From positions 1 to 63,521 of the forward strand of contig JAQUXP010000021.1 of the NCBI GenBank assembly GCA_028692395.1: a DNA stretch of 63,521 nucleotides, given 5' to 3'. Positions 1 to 8,150 of the stretch are shown in pieces; position 1 is the first letter of the stretch; every line of letters begins with the position of its first letter. The translations under genes and the position numbers were made by a program. This stretch comes from Lachnospiraceae bacterium (GTDB lineage: Bacteria; Bacillota; Clostridia; Lachnospirales; Lachnospiraceae). Below the pieces are notes generated by a model, which saw nothing but the letters and a program-made list of their open reading frames with translations, did no database searches and was not told the DNA's origin.

Positions 1-397
1 GCAGCAGAGGGCTTGTTTTTGGGATTTCTTTTTCTGTATCAAGATAGATGACAACCGGTTCCGGAAAAACCAGATCTTCCTCATCCCCTCGATTTTCCAT
101 CGCATGCAGAAATCCATACTCGAACACCCGCACTACAATTGCGGAATCCTTAGACATCTGTGCTTCCAAATGATAAGCATCTCCGTTAATAACTACAATA
201 ACATCCGCAAAACGACGGTTCAGATTCCGCCCAACAAACTCCTTGTTGCTGAAAAAGATACTGCTGTCCAGCGGATAATTTGTTTCAAACAGCCCATTGA
301 TCAGATTGATGATTGCTGTGGATGATAAGTTAAAAATACGTTTAAATACACGATCATAGATTTGATAGATTTCTTCGATTTGATTGACTTCTTCCAT
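1..397 (-). CDS. Rpn-family recombination-promoting nuclease / putative transposase (partial)
   Basis: The reverse strand reads openly from ATG at 397 to the window edge (about 132 codons), so the C-terminus lies outside. The protein begins MEEVNQIEEIYQIYDRVFKR and has the layout of the PD-(D/E)XK nuclease family (Rpn / PDDEXK_2): an N-terminal helix, then an acidic strand with RRFADVIV, then HLEAQMSKD, which supplies the E-x-Q part of the active site. Family members nick or cut DNA and promote RecA-independent recombination; many are annotated as transposases. A ribosome binding site (GAAAGGAAG) sits about 8 bases upstream. It is next to a transposase relic, in line with a mobile or eroded region. 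The family call is fairly firm; activity is not shown. Confidence 0.82.
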   Translation of the reverse strand, partial: MEEVNQIEEIYQIYDRVFKRIFNLSSTAIINLINGLFETNYPLDSSIFFSNKEFVGRNLNRRFADVIVVINGDAYHLEAQMSKDSAIVVRVFEYGFLHAMENRGDEEDLVFPEPVVIYLDTEKEIPKTSPLL

Positions 398-527
398 AAG
401 ATATGCTTCCTTTCAGACATGTTGATAGTAATAGATATGCGTGTAACATAAAATAAAAAGAGGATACTGTGGTCGATAAGACCGGATAAAACGTAGATCA
501 TTAAATCATATGTAATAGAATAAAATT

Positions 528-556
528 ACTATAGCACATACAAAACGCAAATGCAA
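528..556 (-). promoter_or_regulatory. Possible sigma-A promoter for the Rpn-family gene
   Basis: On the reverse strand there is TATAGT (plus-strand 528-533) preceded by TGC, giving an extended -10. TTGCAT (551-556) lies 17 bases upstream as a weak -35. The leader to the ATG at 397 would be about 125 bases. The spacing and extended -10 support the call; the -35 matches only 3 of 6 positions. Confidence 0.45.
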
Positions 557-587
557 TTCCTTTTTTTCTCTGTAAAAAGAGGTAGAA

Positions 588-925
588 ATGCCTGATTTTT
601 GGGACCTTGATCCTTCTACGCAAACTTTTTTGGCTCTTATTCAACAGTGTGAAAAACTGAAATCGGATGCTCTGGCAACTGTATTTAAACTGTTTAATTC
701 GTCTGCCATGGAATTGTCATCTTCTGCTTTTTCAGATAGTAATTACCGCTTTTTAGCTGCGGATAGTTCAATATGTAATTATTTCAGTACTCCGTTTTTT
801 TCATCTGACAATTATTACTGTTCTCTTGGAAATCTATCCATGGTGTCTATAGCAAGCATTTGAATGCTTTAACCAGATACATGTATTTTCTGGATGCGGT
901 AATCTGTACTTTGACAGGTGATTGG
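588..925 (+). pseudogene. IS4-like transposase relic, frameshifted and truncated
   Basis: An open frame from 588 reads FLALIQQCEKLKSDALATVF and later YRFLAADSS. These resemble the segment of Clostridial IS4/IS1182-like transposases that carries the SSAF-QQR-K and YRLLAxDGS motifs. From 839 the homology continues in another frame as HGVYSKHLNALTRY followed by MYFLDAVI, matching the following family block (LNALYDL...DAVI). The -1 change near 830-839 shows a broken gene. There is no N-terminus, no complete DDE core and no recognisable terminal inverted repeat, so only an internal scar remains. The assignment rests on motif memory, not a search. Confidence 0.6.
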
Positions 926-1162
926 AAATTTTATTTGTAAAAAGTTAAAATTTCTCGTTTCTATTTGCATGTATTTGATGTAAAAATTAGCCATAAGGGA
1001 CACTTTACATAGCAGACAGGCGGCAGGGTGCAATGGGCTGTGGCTTTTCTTTAGGAGTTTTTTCAAAAAGTGGGAAAACTTTTGGTTTATAGTCTTCTCA
1101 AAAACGGTCAACAGATTTATACTATGCCTGGATTAACCGAAACGGTCAACAGGAGATAAGTT
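926..1162. other. Intergenic stretch between transposase relic and TetR gene
   Basis: No coding frame is convincing here. An 80-codon reverse frame has no family features and no ribosome binding site worth trusting. The only structure I see is a 13-base direct repeat just before the TetR gene, listed separately. Confidence 0.5.
1102..1152 (+). repeat. 13-base direct repeat upstream of the TetR gene (possible operator)
   Basis: AAACGGTCAACAG occurs at 1102-1114 and again at 1140-1152, 38 bases apart, ending 10 bases before the TetR start codon. The second copy runs into the ribosome binding site (AGGAGA). TetR proteins often bind near their own start, but their sites are usually inverted repeats, so an operator role is inference. 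It could also be a scar of the neighbouring insertion. Confidence 0.4.
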
Positions 1163-1777
1163 ATGAATTATAAATTTTTTCAATTACCAATGGAAAAACA
1201 GCAAAGAATTATTAACGCTGCATATAAAGTCTTTTCCAAAAACAGTTATAAGAAAGCACCTATGTCAGAGATAGCTGATGTGGGTGGTGTTTCGAAAGCG
1301 TTGCTATTCCACTATTTCACCAACAAACTAGAACTATATATGTTTTTATGGAACAGTAGTATTGCGCAAATTCACAAAGCATCTTCGGAATATCGTGTTA
1401 CCGATACAACAGATTTTTTTGAGATGATACATTGTAGTCTATTGGCAAAATGTTCTGTTATTCGTTCTTATCCATATTTGTATCAGTTTGCTGTTAAAGC
1501 TTATTACGAGCAAGAGCCAAAAATCAAATCCAGCATCCAAGAGAGTTTTTATGCTGTAAATAAGAGTAGTGAGAACATATTATGGGAAATGGTAGATGTG
1601 TCTAAATTCCGTCAAGATATAGATATCAGACTTATATATCAAGAACTTTTATGGACTTCTGATGGCTATTTGCGGCAGATCATACTTTGTTTGAAAAACA
1701 GGTTTCTTATTTTGAAAAACAATTTAAAGTGCTTTGTTGGGATGCTCCAGCACACGGAAAATCACGTCCATATGTAA
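1163..1777 (+). pseudogene. TetR-family regulator, C-terminus lost by deletion fusion
   Basis: Residues 1-60 form a clear TetR helix-turn-helix domain (EKQQRIINAAYKVF, then SKALLFHYFTNKLELY), and the ligand-binding helices follow to about residue 170 (LLWTSDGYLRQ). After about base 1670 the TetR frame becomes nonsense (IILCLKNRF...), while the +2 frame becomes a good alpha/beta-hydrolase (ADHTLFEKQ...). So the end of the regulator and the start of a hydrolase gene have been deleted and joined. The DNA-binding domain is whole, the last ~20-30 residues are foreign, and function is doubtful. The start ATG has AGGAGA 7 bases upstream. Confidence 0.7.
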
Positions 1778-2067
1778 ATTTTACATACCATAGTGCAGCT
1801 AAACACTTAAAAGATATTCTGGAAAAAGAACATATCAAGAAAGCTGTTTTTATAGGGCAATCTATGGGTGGGTATATTATTCAAACTTTTTTGAAACAGT
1901 ATGAAGAATTTGCAATAGGATTTGTTGGAATTGATACTGCGCCTTTTCAGAGAAAAATAGTAGCTATTCAGCAGGGGCTGTGGCACTTCGTTAAGTTCAT
2001 TGTACGAAACAACAATTCACCTCTGACAAAAAAATATGCGGCTGCTTTCACTACTGATGATTTTTAG
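1670..2067 (+). pseudogene. Alpha/beta-hydrolase fragment, both ends missing
   Basis: In the frame shared with ATG 1687 the protein reads DHTLFEKQVSYF, then WDAPAHGKSRPY (oxyanion region) and FIGQSMGGYI (nucleophile elbow G-x-S-x-G, serine present), ending at TAG 2065-2067. Full family members are about 260 residues. Here the first ~30 are replaced by the TetR tail and the distal half, with the catalytic Asp and His, is missing. The frame stops 4 bases from the end of the convergent kinase gene, so an unrelated segment was probably joined there. It cannot be a working hydrolase. TetR-hydrolase pairs are common neighbours, so this is probably the remains of one such pair. Confidence 0.7.
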
Positions 2068-2070
2068 ATA

Positions 2071-3369
2071 TTACTGTTTCAAGGTTATGATTGTATGGAA
2101 AGTACCGGAATCATTATCATAATACATTTGCAAATTTCCGTGATATTGTTTCAAGACTTTTTTTATGCTTTTGATTCCGAAGCCATGTGTGCCATTATTT
2201 GCTTTACGGGATGCGGGAATACCATACTGATCGTACACTGGGGTACTTCGACAAGAATTTATGACGATAATAACAATAAACGGAGAGTTTTCCTTCCTTT
2301 GCACAGTAATTTCAATGAAAGCTTCTGGGATACTTTCAGCGGCTTCTAATGCATTGTCAAGTAAATTGCAAAATAACGAAGTTAGATCGTGTTGATAAAT
2401 ATTTTGGACAGTATTGCTTCGGATATCCGTGTGAAAAGAAATATATTTAGCGCTGCATTGTCGCTGATAACGGCAGAGAATTGCATTCAGCATTTCATTA
2501 TCGCAGAGTTTGGCAGTTTCTTTTAAATCAGAAGATTCCATAAGTCGTTGTATATATGCATTTACCTTGTCAGAATCATTTTTTTCATTCAGTAATCTGA
2601 TAGAATGAAGATGTTTTTTTATATCATGAATCAGAATACTTTGGTTTTCACTTTGCGATAGCATCATTTCATAGTATTCAGCGGAATCGGATTCTTTTTG
2701 GAGCAGCAATTGCATATCGATAAACTCCTGAGATTTTTTCTGATTATGTTGGTTGATTCCAAATACAAGCAGATTGACCATCAGCAGAAAAACAGCACAG
2801 ATAGTTACCATAAAATCAACAGGTGGGGCAAAAGCTGATGTTTCACCAATAGCGAGAAAAGTAAACATAATAAAGATAGACGAAACAGGAATTAACATCA
2901 AAAGAAGTTCGGAGTGATCGTACTGTTCCTGATTTTCTTTTTTTCCTTTGAATAAATGAATTAATAAATAAATGACTGCAAAGAAGAAAATCTTACTTAA
3001 AACCGTATAAAAAACAAGTCCGACACCTGCTTCTAAGAGAAAATGTGGAAAGAATCTTGATATAATCCCCAAAACTGCAAGTTCGGAAATCCCCATAATT
3101 GCTGTAAGTATAGCGGAATGGAAGAGTGCCATTAATAACTTGAGTTTAAACAGCAGATGAAGAAAAACAGTGTTAATTAAAAAAAAGCTGATGATATTAA
3201 GCCCTGTTTGTCCAAGAAGGGAAAGAAGAAACAATATTGCATAAAGAGCACTCAATAGTGCCAGCCTTATTTTACTGCTATAAGAAGAGGTAAAAAGGCT
3301 GGATGCGTATTGCCATAAGATAACCGCTTCTGTAAAAAAACTAAAAAAAAGTAAAACGATATGTTCCAT
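2071..3369 (-). CDS. Agr/ComD-type membrane sensor histidine kinase (HPK10, GHKL)
   Basis: The 432-residue protein has a polytopic N-terminal half (about six to seven membrane spans within residues 1-205) and a short cytoplasmic GHKL kinase. The phosphoacceptor region is LIHDIKKHLHSI with His about residue 248, the N box is NLLDNALEAAE (about 335), and the glycine box is THGFGIKSI. This is the AgrC/ComD/BlpH layout, used for sensing peptides at the membrane. It lies 6 bases downstream of the LytTR regulator on the same strand, so the two form an operon, divergent from a lipoprotein/ABC operon. No autoinducer peptide or AgrB processing gene is visible nearby, so the signal is unknown. Confidence 0.88.
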   Translation of the reverse strand: MEHIVLLFFSFFTEAVILWQYASSLFTSSYSSKIRLALLSALYAILFLLSLLGQTGLNIISFFLINTVFLHLLFKLKLLMALFHSAILTAIMGISELAVLGIISRFFPHFLLEAGVGLVFYTVLSKIFFFAVIYLLIHLFKGKKENQEQYDHSELLLMLIPVSSIFIMFTFLAIGETSAFAPPVDFMVTICAVFLLMVNLLVFGINQHNQKKSQEFIDMQLLLQKESDSAEYYEMMLSQSENQSILIHDIKKHLHSIRLLNEKNDSDKVNAYIQRLMESSDLKETAKLCDNEMLNAILCRYQRQCSAKYISFHTDIRSNTVQNIYQHDLTSLFCNLLDNALEAAESIPEAFIEITVQRKENSPFIVIIVINSCRSTPVYDQYGIPASRKANNGTHGFGIKSIKKVLKQYHGNLQMYYDNDSGTFHTIITLKQ

Positions 3370-3375
3370 CTACTT

Positions 3376-4083
3376 TTACCTCATACTTTCCAGATATAGT
3401 AAATAAGCATTTTTAAAGGAACTGTATTTTCTGCGTGTCAGGTAAGCTGTAATCTGCTGATTTGATAAATGTATAGTGGAATGATCAAAGTCCACTATAT
3501 GTTCGAAATTAACAATAAAGCTCCTGTGTGTCTGGAAAAAGCTGTTTTTGGGGATCTGCTCCAGCCAATAATCCATATTATGAATAGAGTCAAAATCCTG
3601 CCGGGTAGTATGTACAATCACTTTTCGTCCTTGGGCTTCTATTGAAATAATCTGTGAAGCAGGAAATGAATATACCCCCTGCTTAGTTTCAACAGGGATT
3701 TTGGTAGTAATGGAATTGTAATAAGCTAAGGCATCTTTCATATTTCGGAAAAAACGCTGCTTGTCCAAAGGTTTAGAAAGATAGCGGAATACATGAAAAC
3801 GCATTGCCTCATCCAAATATTCAGAATAAGAGGTAACAATAAAAATCATGATATTTTTATTTGCTTTTTTTAATTGATTTCCTACATAAATTCCATTCAT
3901 GCCGGGCATTTCAATATCCAGAAAAACAATATCTTTTTCTGCTTTGTCAGCTAATAAAGATTCACCACTGGTAAATAAAACTAACTCGGGACATTTTAAA
4001 TGGTTTGATTCAAAGTAGGATTCAATATATTTCTGTAATTGTTCAATGATCAGAGTATCGTCATCACAAATTAAAATACGCAT
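3376..4083 (-). CDS. LytTR-family response regulator (AgrA-like)
   Basis: The 235-residue protein has an N-terminal receiver with the acidic pair DDD at 7-9, phosphoacceptor Asp at about 56 (VFLDIEMPGMNG) and conserved Lys at about 104 (LSKPLD). The C-terminal LytTR DNA-binding domain (about 125-235) contains FFQTHRSFIVNFEHI and the late YLTRRKYSSF segment. It is phosphorylated by the partner kinase downstream and probably activates a nearby promoter. The divergent lipoprotein/ABC operon is the obvious target. CAGG 7 bases before the ATG is a modest ribosome binding site. Confidence 0.88.
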   Translation of the reverse strand: MRILICDDDTLIIEQLQKYIESYFESNHLKCPELVLFTSGESLLADKAEKDIVFLDIEMPGMNGIYVGNQLKKANKNIMIFIVTSYSEYLDEAMRFHVFRYLSKPLDKQRFFRNMKDALAYYNSITTKIPVETKQGVYSFPASQIISIEAQGRKVIVHTTRQDFDSIHNMDYWLEQIPKNSFFQTHRSFIVNFEHIVDFDHSTIHLSNQQITAYLTRRKYSSFKNAYLLYLESMR

Positions 4084-4409
4084 TTTTGTACCTGGCTTTC
4101 TAATGAATGTATATCTGCATATATCCTATCATATAGAATTTCCAAATGCAAAAAATGCGTATGAAAAGACAATTTAATTACAATTTTGGTTCATTATGTG
4201 TTTTGGTATTTCGTTTTACAAGTAGCTTGATAAAGTCTCCGGCAAGTTCTGCCTGTTTTCAACCAAAAACGGGCGGTAAATGTCGTTTGATGCAAAAGCG
4301 GTTGTAATTGGAACTCAGTAACCTTATAGTAAAGCACGTCCAGATTACCAAGGATGATGGAAGGGTATGGGAAGATTAAAAATTCATAGATTAGGAGGAG
4401 AGTTGAGTT
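4084..4409. other. Divergent regulatory region between the LytTR system and the ABC operon
   Basis: This 326-base AT-rich gap contains no gene. It holds a good rightward promoter (4302-4330) and an imperfect hairpin, GCCTGTTTT at 4251-4259 with AAAACGGGC at 4266-4274, that has no T-run and so is not a normal terminator. TTTTGGT occurs twice, 17 bases apart (4184 and 4201). LytTR proteins bind paired direct repeats, but the usual period is about 21 bases, so I do not claim an operator. Confidence 0.5.
4302..4330 (+). promoter_or_regulatory. Sigma-A promoter of the lipoprotein/ABC operon
   Basis: TTGTAA (4302-4307) is followed after exactly 17 bases by TATAGT (4325-4330), matching 4 of 6 and 5 of 6 consensus positions. 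Transcription would begin near 4337, giving a leader of about 73 bases to the lipoprotein ATG at 4410. Confidence 0.6.
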
Positions 4410-5543
4410 ATGTTTAACAAAAAGATTAAAAGAACATTGTGTGGATTAGCTGCTTCTTTGTGTTTGGTATTATGCATATGTACCATTTGTACTGGATGTA
4501 ATAAGACTGTTGTTGATACCAATAAAAAAGAAGCGGAAGAAATGGTTCCCATGGAAAAAGCAGAATATAGTTTCCCGGAAAAATATGAAAAAATCTCTGA
4601 TTCTGGGAAGGTGAAGTTTAATTGCAAGCTGGAAGTACCAGATAATATAAAAGGACAATCTATGGATGCAGTTGGTGTAGAGGGACTATATTGTTGTGAT
4701 AGAGAAAAAGCATGGTCTATGTTTGGCGAAGGGAAAGAACTAATTGAAAAACCGGAAATTTCAGTAGATGAAGGGCAAACACCGTATGATTATTATCTAT
4801 TTGCGGATGACGAAAATCTTGGTATAAATGAAGGAATTACTTACGGAAACAGCAATTCCAAATATTATTTAAATATCGGTGTGCAAAATCCGGATAACCA
4901 AGCTGTGTTTGAAGAGGCGGAGGTATCTTTTAAAAGCGAAGAGGAATGTATTACAGAAATAAAAAAATTAATAGACGAATTGGGATATCATTCAGAAGAT
5001 TTTATATTCGATTGTTACCCTCTAAATTTCCAGATAATGAAAAATCTGGAAGAACAATATATACAGGGAGGCTATTTAGCAGAAGAAAAAAGAAAGGAAA
5101 GCTGGAGTCAGGAAGATGATGCATATTTTATTTATGCATACCAAAAAAATGAAGGCATCCCAATTTTTCATGAAATGATGAGTATTGCCAGAATCATGGC
5201 ATATGATACTCCGGATAATGCCCCCATTCAGGCAGTGTATTCAACAAGGGGAGTTGAAAATTTAAACATTAGCAATGTTTATGAATTTAAGACTGGAGAA
5301 GAACAAGTTTCACTGAAGACTTTTGAGGATATTGCTGTTGTGGTTGGGGAAAAATTTGAAAATATTTTAAACGATTCTAATTATGAAGTAACAAGAGCAA
5401 AATTTTATGAAAGGGTATATCTGAACGAGGAACAAAAATATGAGACAGAGCCTATATGGTATTTTGAAGTGGTTGAAAATAACACAAGTAAATCCGTAAC
5501 ATTAATTAATGCGGAAACAGGAAAGGAAATATATTTGCAATAA
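4410..5543 (+). CDS. Lipoprotein of unknown function, first gene of ABC-2 transporter operon
   Basis: The protein has 377 residues. The N-terminus has two lysines, a hydrophobic stretch and a Cys-rich lipobox ending CTGC at about residue 30, so it should be lipid-anchored outside the membrane. The mature part is acidic and soluble, rich in Glu, Asp and Tyr, with no motif I recognise. AGGAGGAGAG lies about 8 bases before the ATG. It is followed 23 bases later by two membrane permeases and an ATPase, so it probably works with that transporter, as a substrate-capturing, immunity or sensing partner. The divergent Agr-type regulators suggest signal-dependent expression. Function is not assigned. 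Confidence 0.75.
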   Translation: MFNKKIKRTLCGLAASLCLVLCICTICTGCNKTVVDTNKKEAEEMVPMEKAEYSFPEKYEKISDSGKVKFNCKLEVPDNIKGQSMDAVGVEGLYCCDREKAWSMFGEGKELIEKPEISVDEGQTPYDYYLFADDENLGINEGITYGNSNSKYYLNIGVQNPDNQAVFEEAEVSFKSEEECITEIKKLIDELGYHSEDFIFDCYPLNFQIMKNLEEQYIQGGYLAEEKRKESWSQEDDAYFIYAYQKNEGIPIFHEMMSIARIMAYDTPDNAPIQAVYSTRGVENLNISNVYEFKTGEEQVSLKTFEDIAVVVGEKFENILNDSNYEVTRAKFYERVYLNEEQKYETEPIWYFEVVENNTSKSVTLINAETGKEIYLQ

Positions 5544-5566
5544 AAAATTAGTGAAAGGGATGCTTT

Positions 5567-6334
5567 ATGAATAAAGTACATTATTTCAGATCAGACATTC
5601 AGCGTCTGATTAAAAATTATCCGATATATTTAGCTGTTTTTGGTGTTGCTGTATCCATCTGGTTTTCCCTTGAAAATTATGCGTTTGAAGAGGAAATGGT
5701 AAATGGAAATGTGTTAGACACGTACAGTATGGCTGTTAATTTGTCCGGGATCATGATTGCCTATGCTTTTTGCGCATTTTCTTATGCAACTGTATTTTGC
5801 GAAGACCTGGAAAACAAATATGCCAGATATAGCATTAATAGAGGAAATGTATGGAAATATGTGGTATCTAAAGCAGTTGTTGTTTATGGATCATCTGTAA
5901 TAACTATGGTTTTGGGAAGTCTTTTGTTTATTTCGGCTATACGGTTAAAGATACCCTGGACATCCGACTTTGGGGGTCAGGATATGTATTTGACAGGAAT
6001 GTACTGTTCACTGATTGCCGGAGAACACTATTGGGCTTATATTTTCTTATGTACATTGCAAATGGGAATGCTTGCAGGGGTATTGTCATTGGCCGCCTCA
6101 TTTTTATCTATGTTTGTTTCCAATAAAATGCTGATATTGATCACACCTATTTTAATACAGCAGATACTATTGGAATATCGTGGGAAGAGTTGGTTTAGCG
6201 TAATGTTGATATATCCGAACTTGAATCAGTTTTCCACTGATATACAGTATTTTCTTACGGTCTTTGGCTGCAGTTTGTGTTTTTCTGCGCTGTTTACCTG
6301 GGGAATCTACAAAAAAATAAAAAACAGATTGTAG
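5567..6334 (+). CDS. ABC-2 type membrane permease, subunit 1
   Basis: The 255-residue protein has about six hydrophobic spans (near residues 18-35, 55-80, 100-125, 150-188, 190-205 and 225-248), the size and spacing of small ABC-2 permeases that pair with an ATPase of the bacteriocin-immunity/antibiotic-efflux type. No enzymatic motif is present. GTGAAAGG lies ahead of the ATG. It lies between the lipoprotein and a second permease, each spaced by 10-23 bases, and must work as a heterodimer with the next gene product. The substrate is unknown. Confidence 0.75.
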   Translation: MNKVHYFRSDIQRLIKNYPIYLAVFGVAVSIWFSLENYAFEEEMVNGNVLDTYSMAVNLSGIMIAYAFCAFSYATVFCEDLENKYARYSINRGNVWKYVVSKAVVVYGSSVITMVLGSLLFISAIRLKIPWTSDFGGQDMYLTGMYCSLIAGEHYWAYIFLCTLQMGMLAGVLSLAASFLSMFVSNKMLILITPILIQQILLEYRGKSWFSVMLIYPNLNQFSTDIQYFLTVFGCSLCFSALFTWGIYKKIKNRL

Positions 6335-6344
6335 AGGTGGGAAT

Positions 6345-7205
6345 ATGAACTTATTACAGTATACCTGGAAAAATTCCATGATGAAAATCATCAATAGTAA
6401 AATGGCAGTTTTTGCAATATTGATGCTTGTAGTTAGCAGATCATATGTGGGGTCTATTCGACAGTTTTCCGTTGCAGTGGACTATCCTTCTTCATGGTGT
6501 GTATTTCCATTTGCTATGTGTAGTTTTTCTTATCTGATTATGTTTTGGTTTGGGGTAATTTATGTGAACTCAGATGTGCCTTTTATGCAGCACGTGAATA
6601 TGTATCATGCAATTCGTGTAGGAAGAAAATGCTGGGCATTAGGGCAGATAGGAGGGATTTTTATCCGCTCCGTTGTTCTTACTGTTGTGGCAGTTGTCTG
6701 TACAATACTTCCTCTTTTGCCAGATATTGAGTGGAGTTATGAATGGGGAAAACTGTTGAGAACCGCAGCAATGACAAAGGCTCTTACGCAGTTTGACAGT
6801 TCTGTGGTTATTTATTATGAAATTTTCTCTGAATTTTCTCCATTACAACTTATGGGAATAGAAATCCTTCTTTGTGTTTTTATCTGTATATTTATAGGGG
6901 TTCTGATGTTTCTGTTAAGTTTGTTTTTGAATAAGATTGCTGCAGTCGCAGGCAGTCTTGCCCTGGCGATTGCCCTGTTTCCTGTATTGAATATACATCC
7001 CTTGATACGCCATAAACTGGCATTTTTTGTCCCAACGATATGGGCTGAACTGGCAAGGCTTGCAACTCCGGATTATGGTTATTATTGGCTGCCGTCCATA
7101 CCCTATATGTTTGGGTTCTTAATAGTAGGGATTTTATGTATGACAGTAATTATTTTAATGAAGGTAAAAAAAATAGAATTTAACTGGGAAAATGAGGATA
7201 TATAG
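6345..7205 (+). CDS. ABC-2 type membrane permease, subunit 2
   Basis: The 286-residue hydrophobic protein has about six membrane spans, including LLCVFICIFIGVLMFLLSLF near the middle and a C-terminal span (GFLIVGILCMTVIILM). It begins 10 bases after the first permease (GAGGTGGG as ribosome binding site) and overlaps the first possible start of the ATPase. With the preceding gene it should form the membrane part of one exporter. It has no close similarity to large FtsX/MacB permeases, so the system is of the small ABC-2 kind. Confidence 0.75.
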   Translation: MNLLQYTWKNSMMKIINSKMAVFAILMLVVSRSYVGSIRQFSVAVDYPSSWCVFPFAMCSFSYLIMFWFGVIYVNSDVPFMQHVNMYHAIRVGRKCWALGQIGGIFIRSVVLTVVAVVCTILPLLPDIEWSYEWGKLLRTAAMTKALTQFDSSVVIYYEIFSEFSPLQLMGIEILLCVFICIFIGVLMFLLSLFLNKIAAVAGSLALAIALFPVLNIHPLIRHKLAFFVPTIWAELARLATPDYGYYWLPSIPYMFGFLIVGILCMTVIILMKVKKIEFNWENEDI

Positions 7206-7218
7206 GAGTGGGGAATAT

Positions 7219-7881
7219 ATGGACAGACAGAATTATATAATCAAAGTATCGCATGTAAGTAAAAGCTTTAAAGATAACAAAGTTTTAAAGGATGTTTCAA
7301 TTTCCTGTCAGAGTGGCAGAATTTATGGGATTGTAGGACACAACGGTTCTGGAAAGACTGTTTTGTTTAAATCTATTTGCGGTTTTCTTTCCTGCGATGA
7401 AGGAATGATCTCTGTAAACGGTAAGGTGATGGGGAAAGATAAGGATATGCTGACTGATGCGGGGATTATTATTGAAGAACCAGGGTTTTTACGGACGTGG
7501 AGCGGCTATCATAACCTGGAATTTCTTTATACATTACGAAATAAGAAAAACAAAGAACATATTTATTCTGTTCTAAGAAAAGTTGGTTTAGATCCTACAT
7601 TAAAGCGTGCTGTTGGAAAGTATTCGCTGGGTATGCGCCAGAGACTTGCCATTGCACAGGCCATTATGGAAGATCCGGAAATTTTAATTTTGGATGAGCC
7701 TATGAATGGTTTGGATAAAAATGGGGTGAGAGAGATCAGGGAGCTTCTGTTAAAGATGAAAGAAGAAAACAAACTAATTATTTTGGCTAGTCATAACCGG
7801 GAGGATATAGAGGTTCTTTGCGATGAGGTTTATGAAATGGAAGGAGGAGTGATTTGTAGACTAAAAGACAACATAAACTGA
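7219..7881 (+). CDS. ABC transporter ATP-binding protein
   Basis: The 220-residue ATPase has Walker A GHNGSGKTV, signature YSLGMRQRLAIAQ, Walker B ILILDEPMNGLDK and the switch histidine in ILASHNRED. The frame is open from ATG 7192, inside the permease gene. ATG 7219 is preferred because AGGAGTGGGG (7204-7213) lies 5 bases upstream and the family start (MDRQNYIIKVSHVSKSF) fits. It powers the two permeases encoded just upstream. Subfamily: exporters of the bacitracin/lantibiotic-immunity type. Confidence 0.9.
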   Translation: MDRQNYIIKVSHVSKSFKDNKVLKDVSISCQSGRIYGIVGHNGSGKTVLFKSICGFLSCDEGMISVNGKVMGKDKDMLTDAGIIIEEPGFLRTWSGYHNLEFLYTLRNKKNKEHIYSVLRKVGLDPTLKRAVGKYSLGMRQRLAIAQAIMEDPEILILDEPMNGLDKNGVREIRELLLKMKEENKLIILASHNREDIEVLCDEVYEMEGGVICRLKDNIN

Positions 7882-8115
7882 GAGTTGAAGATATGGTATC
7901 TCAAAAATACGTAAAGAGGAGAAGATTATGATGAACATTTTAGGATAATATTTTTTTCACCCTTATACGGGCGGTTATCATGCTTGCTACGAAAGTTTCT
8001 GCTACTCTTCATTACAACGAAAATCTCTGTTTTGCCAAATGAACAAGGAAATGGTTACAATTACCTTCTTTTTTTGCTTACCACCTAACTACGGCAGTAA
8101 TTGTCGGATTTATGA

Positions 8116-8144
8116 TTGATAAAAAGGGTTCTGTATGCTATAAT
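8116..8144 (+). promoter_or_regulatory. Sigma-A promoter of ychF, extended -10
   Basis: TTGATA (8116-8121), a 17-base spacer and a perfect TATAAT (8139-8144) preceded by TGC (8136-8138) form a near-consensus promoter. Transcription should start near 8151, leaving a 156-base leader to ychF. Confidence 0.8.
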
Positions 8145-8150
8145 CTATAG

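Noticed and set aside
4184-4207. TTTTGGT direct repeats as a LytTR binding site
   Set aside because: The period is 17 bases, not the ~21 usual for LytTR sites, and the sequence does not resemble known AgrA sites.
4251-4274. Terminator in the divergent region
   Set aside because: The hairpin lacks a T-run on either strand and no gene ends near it.
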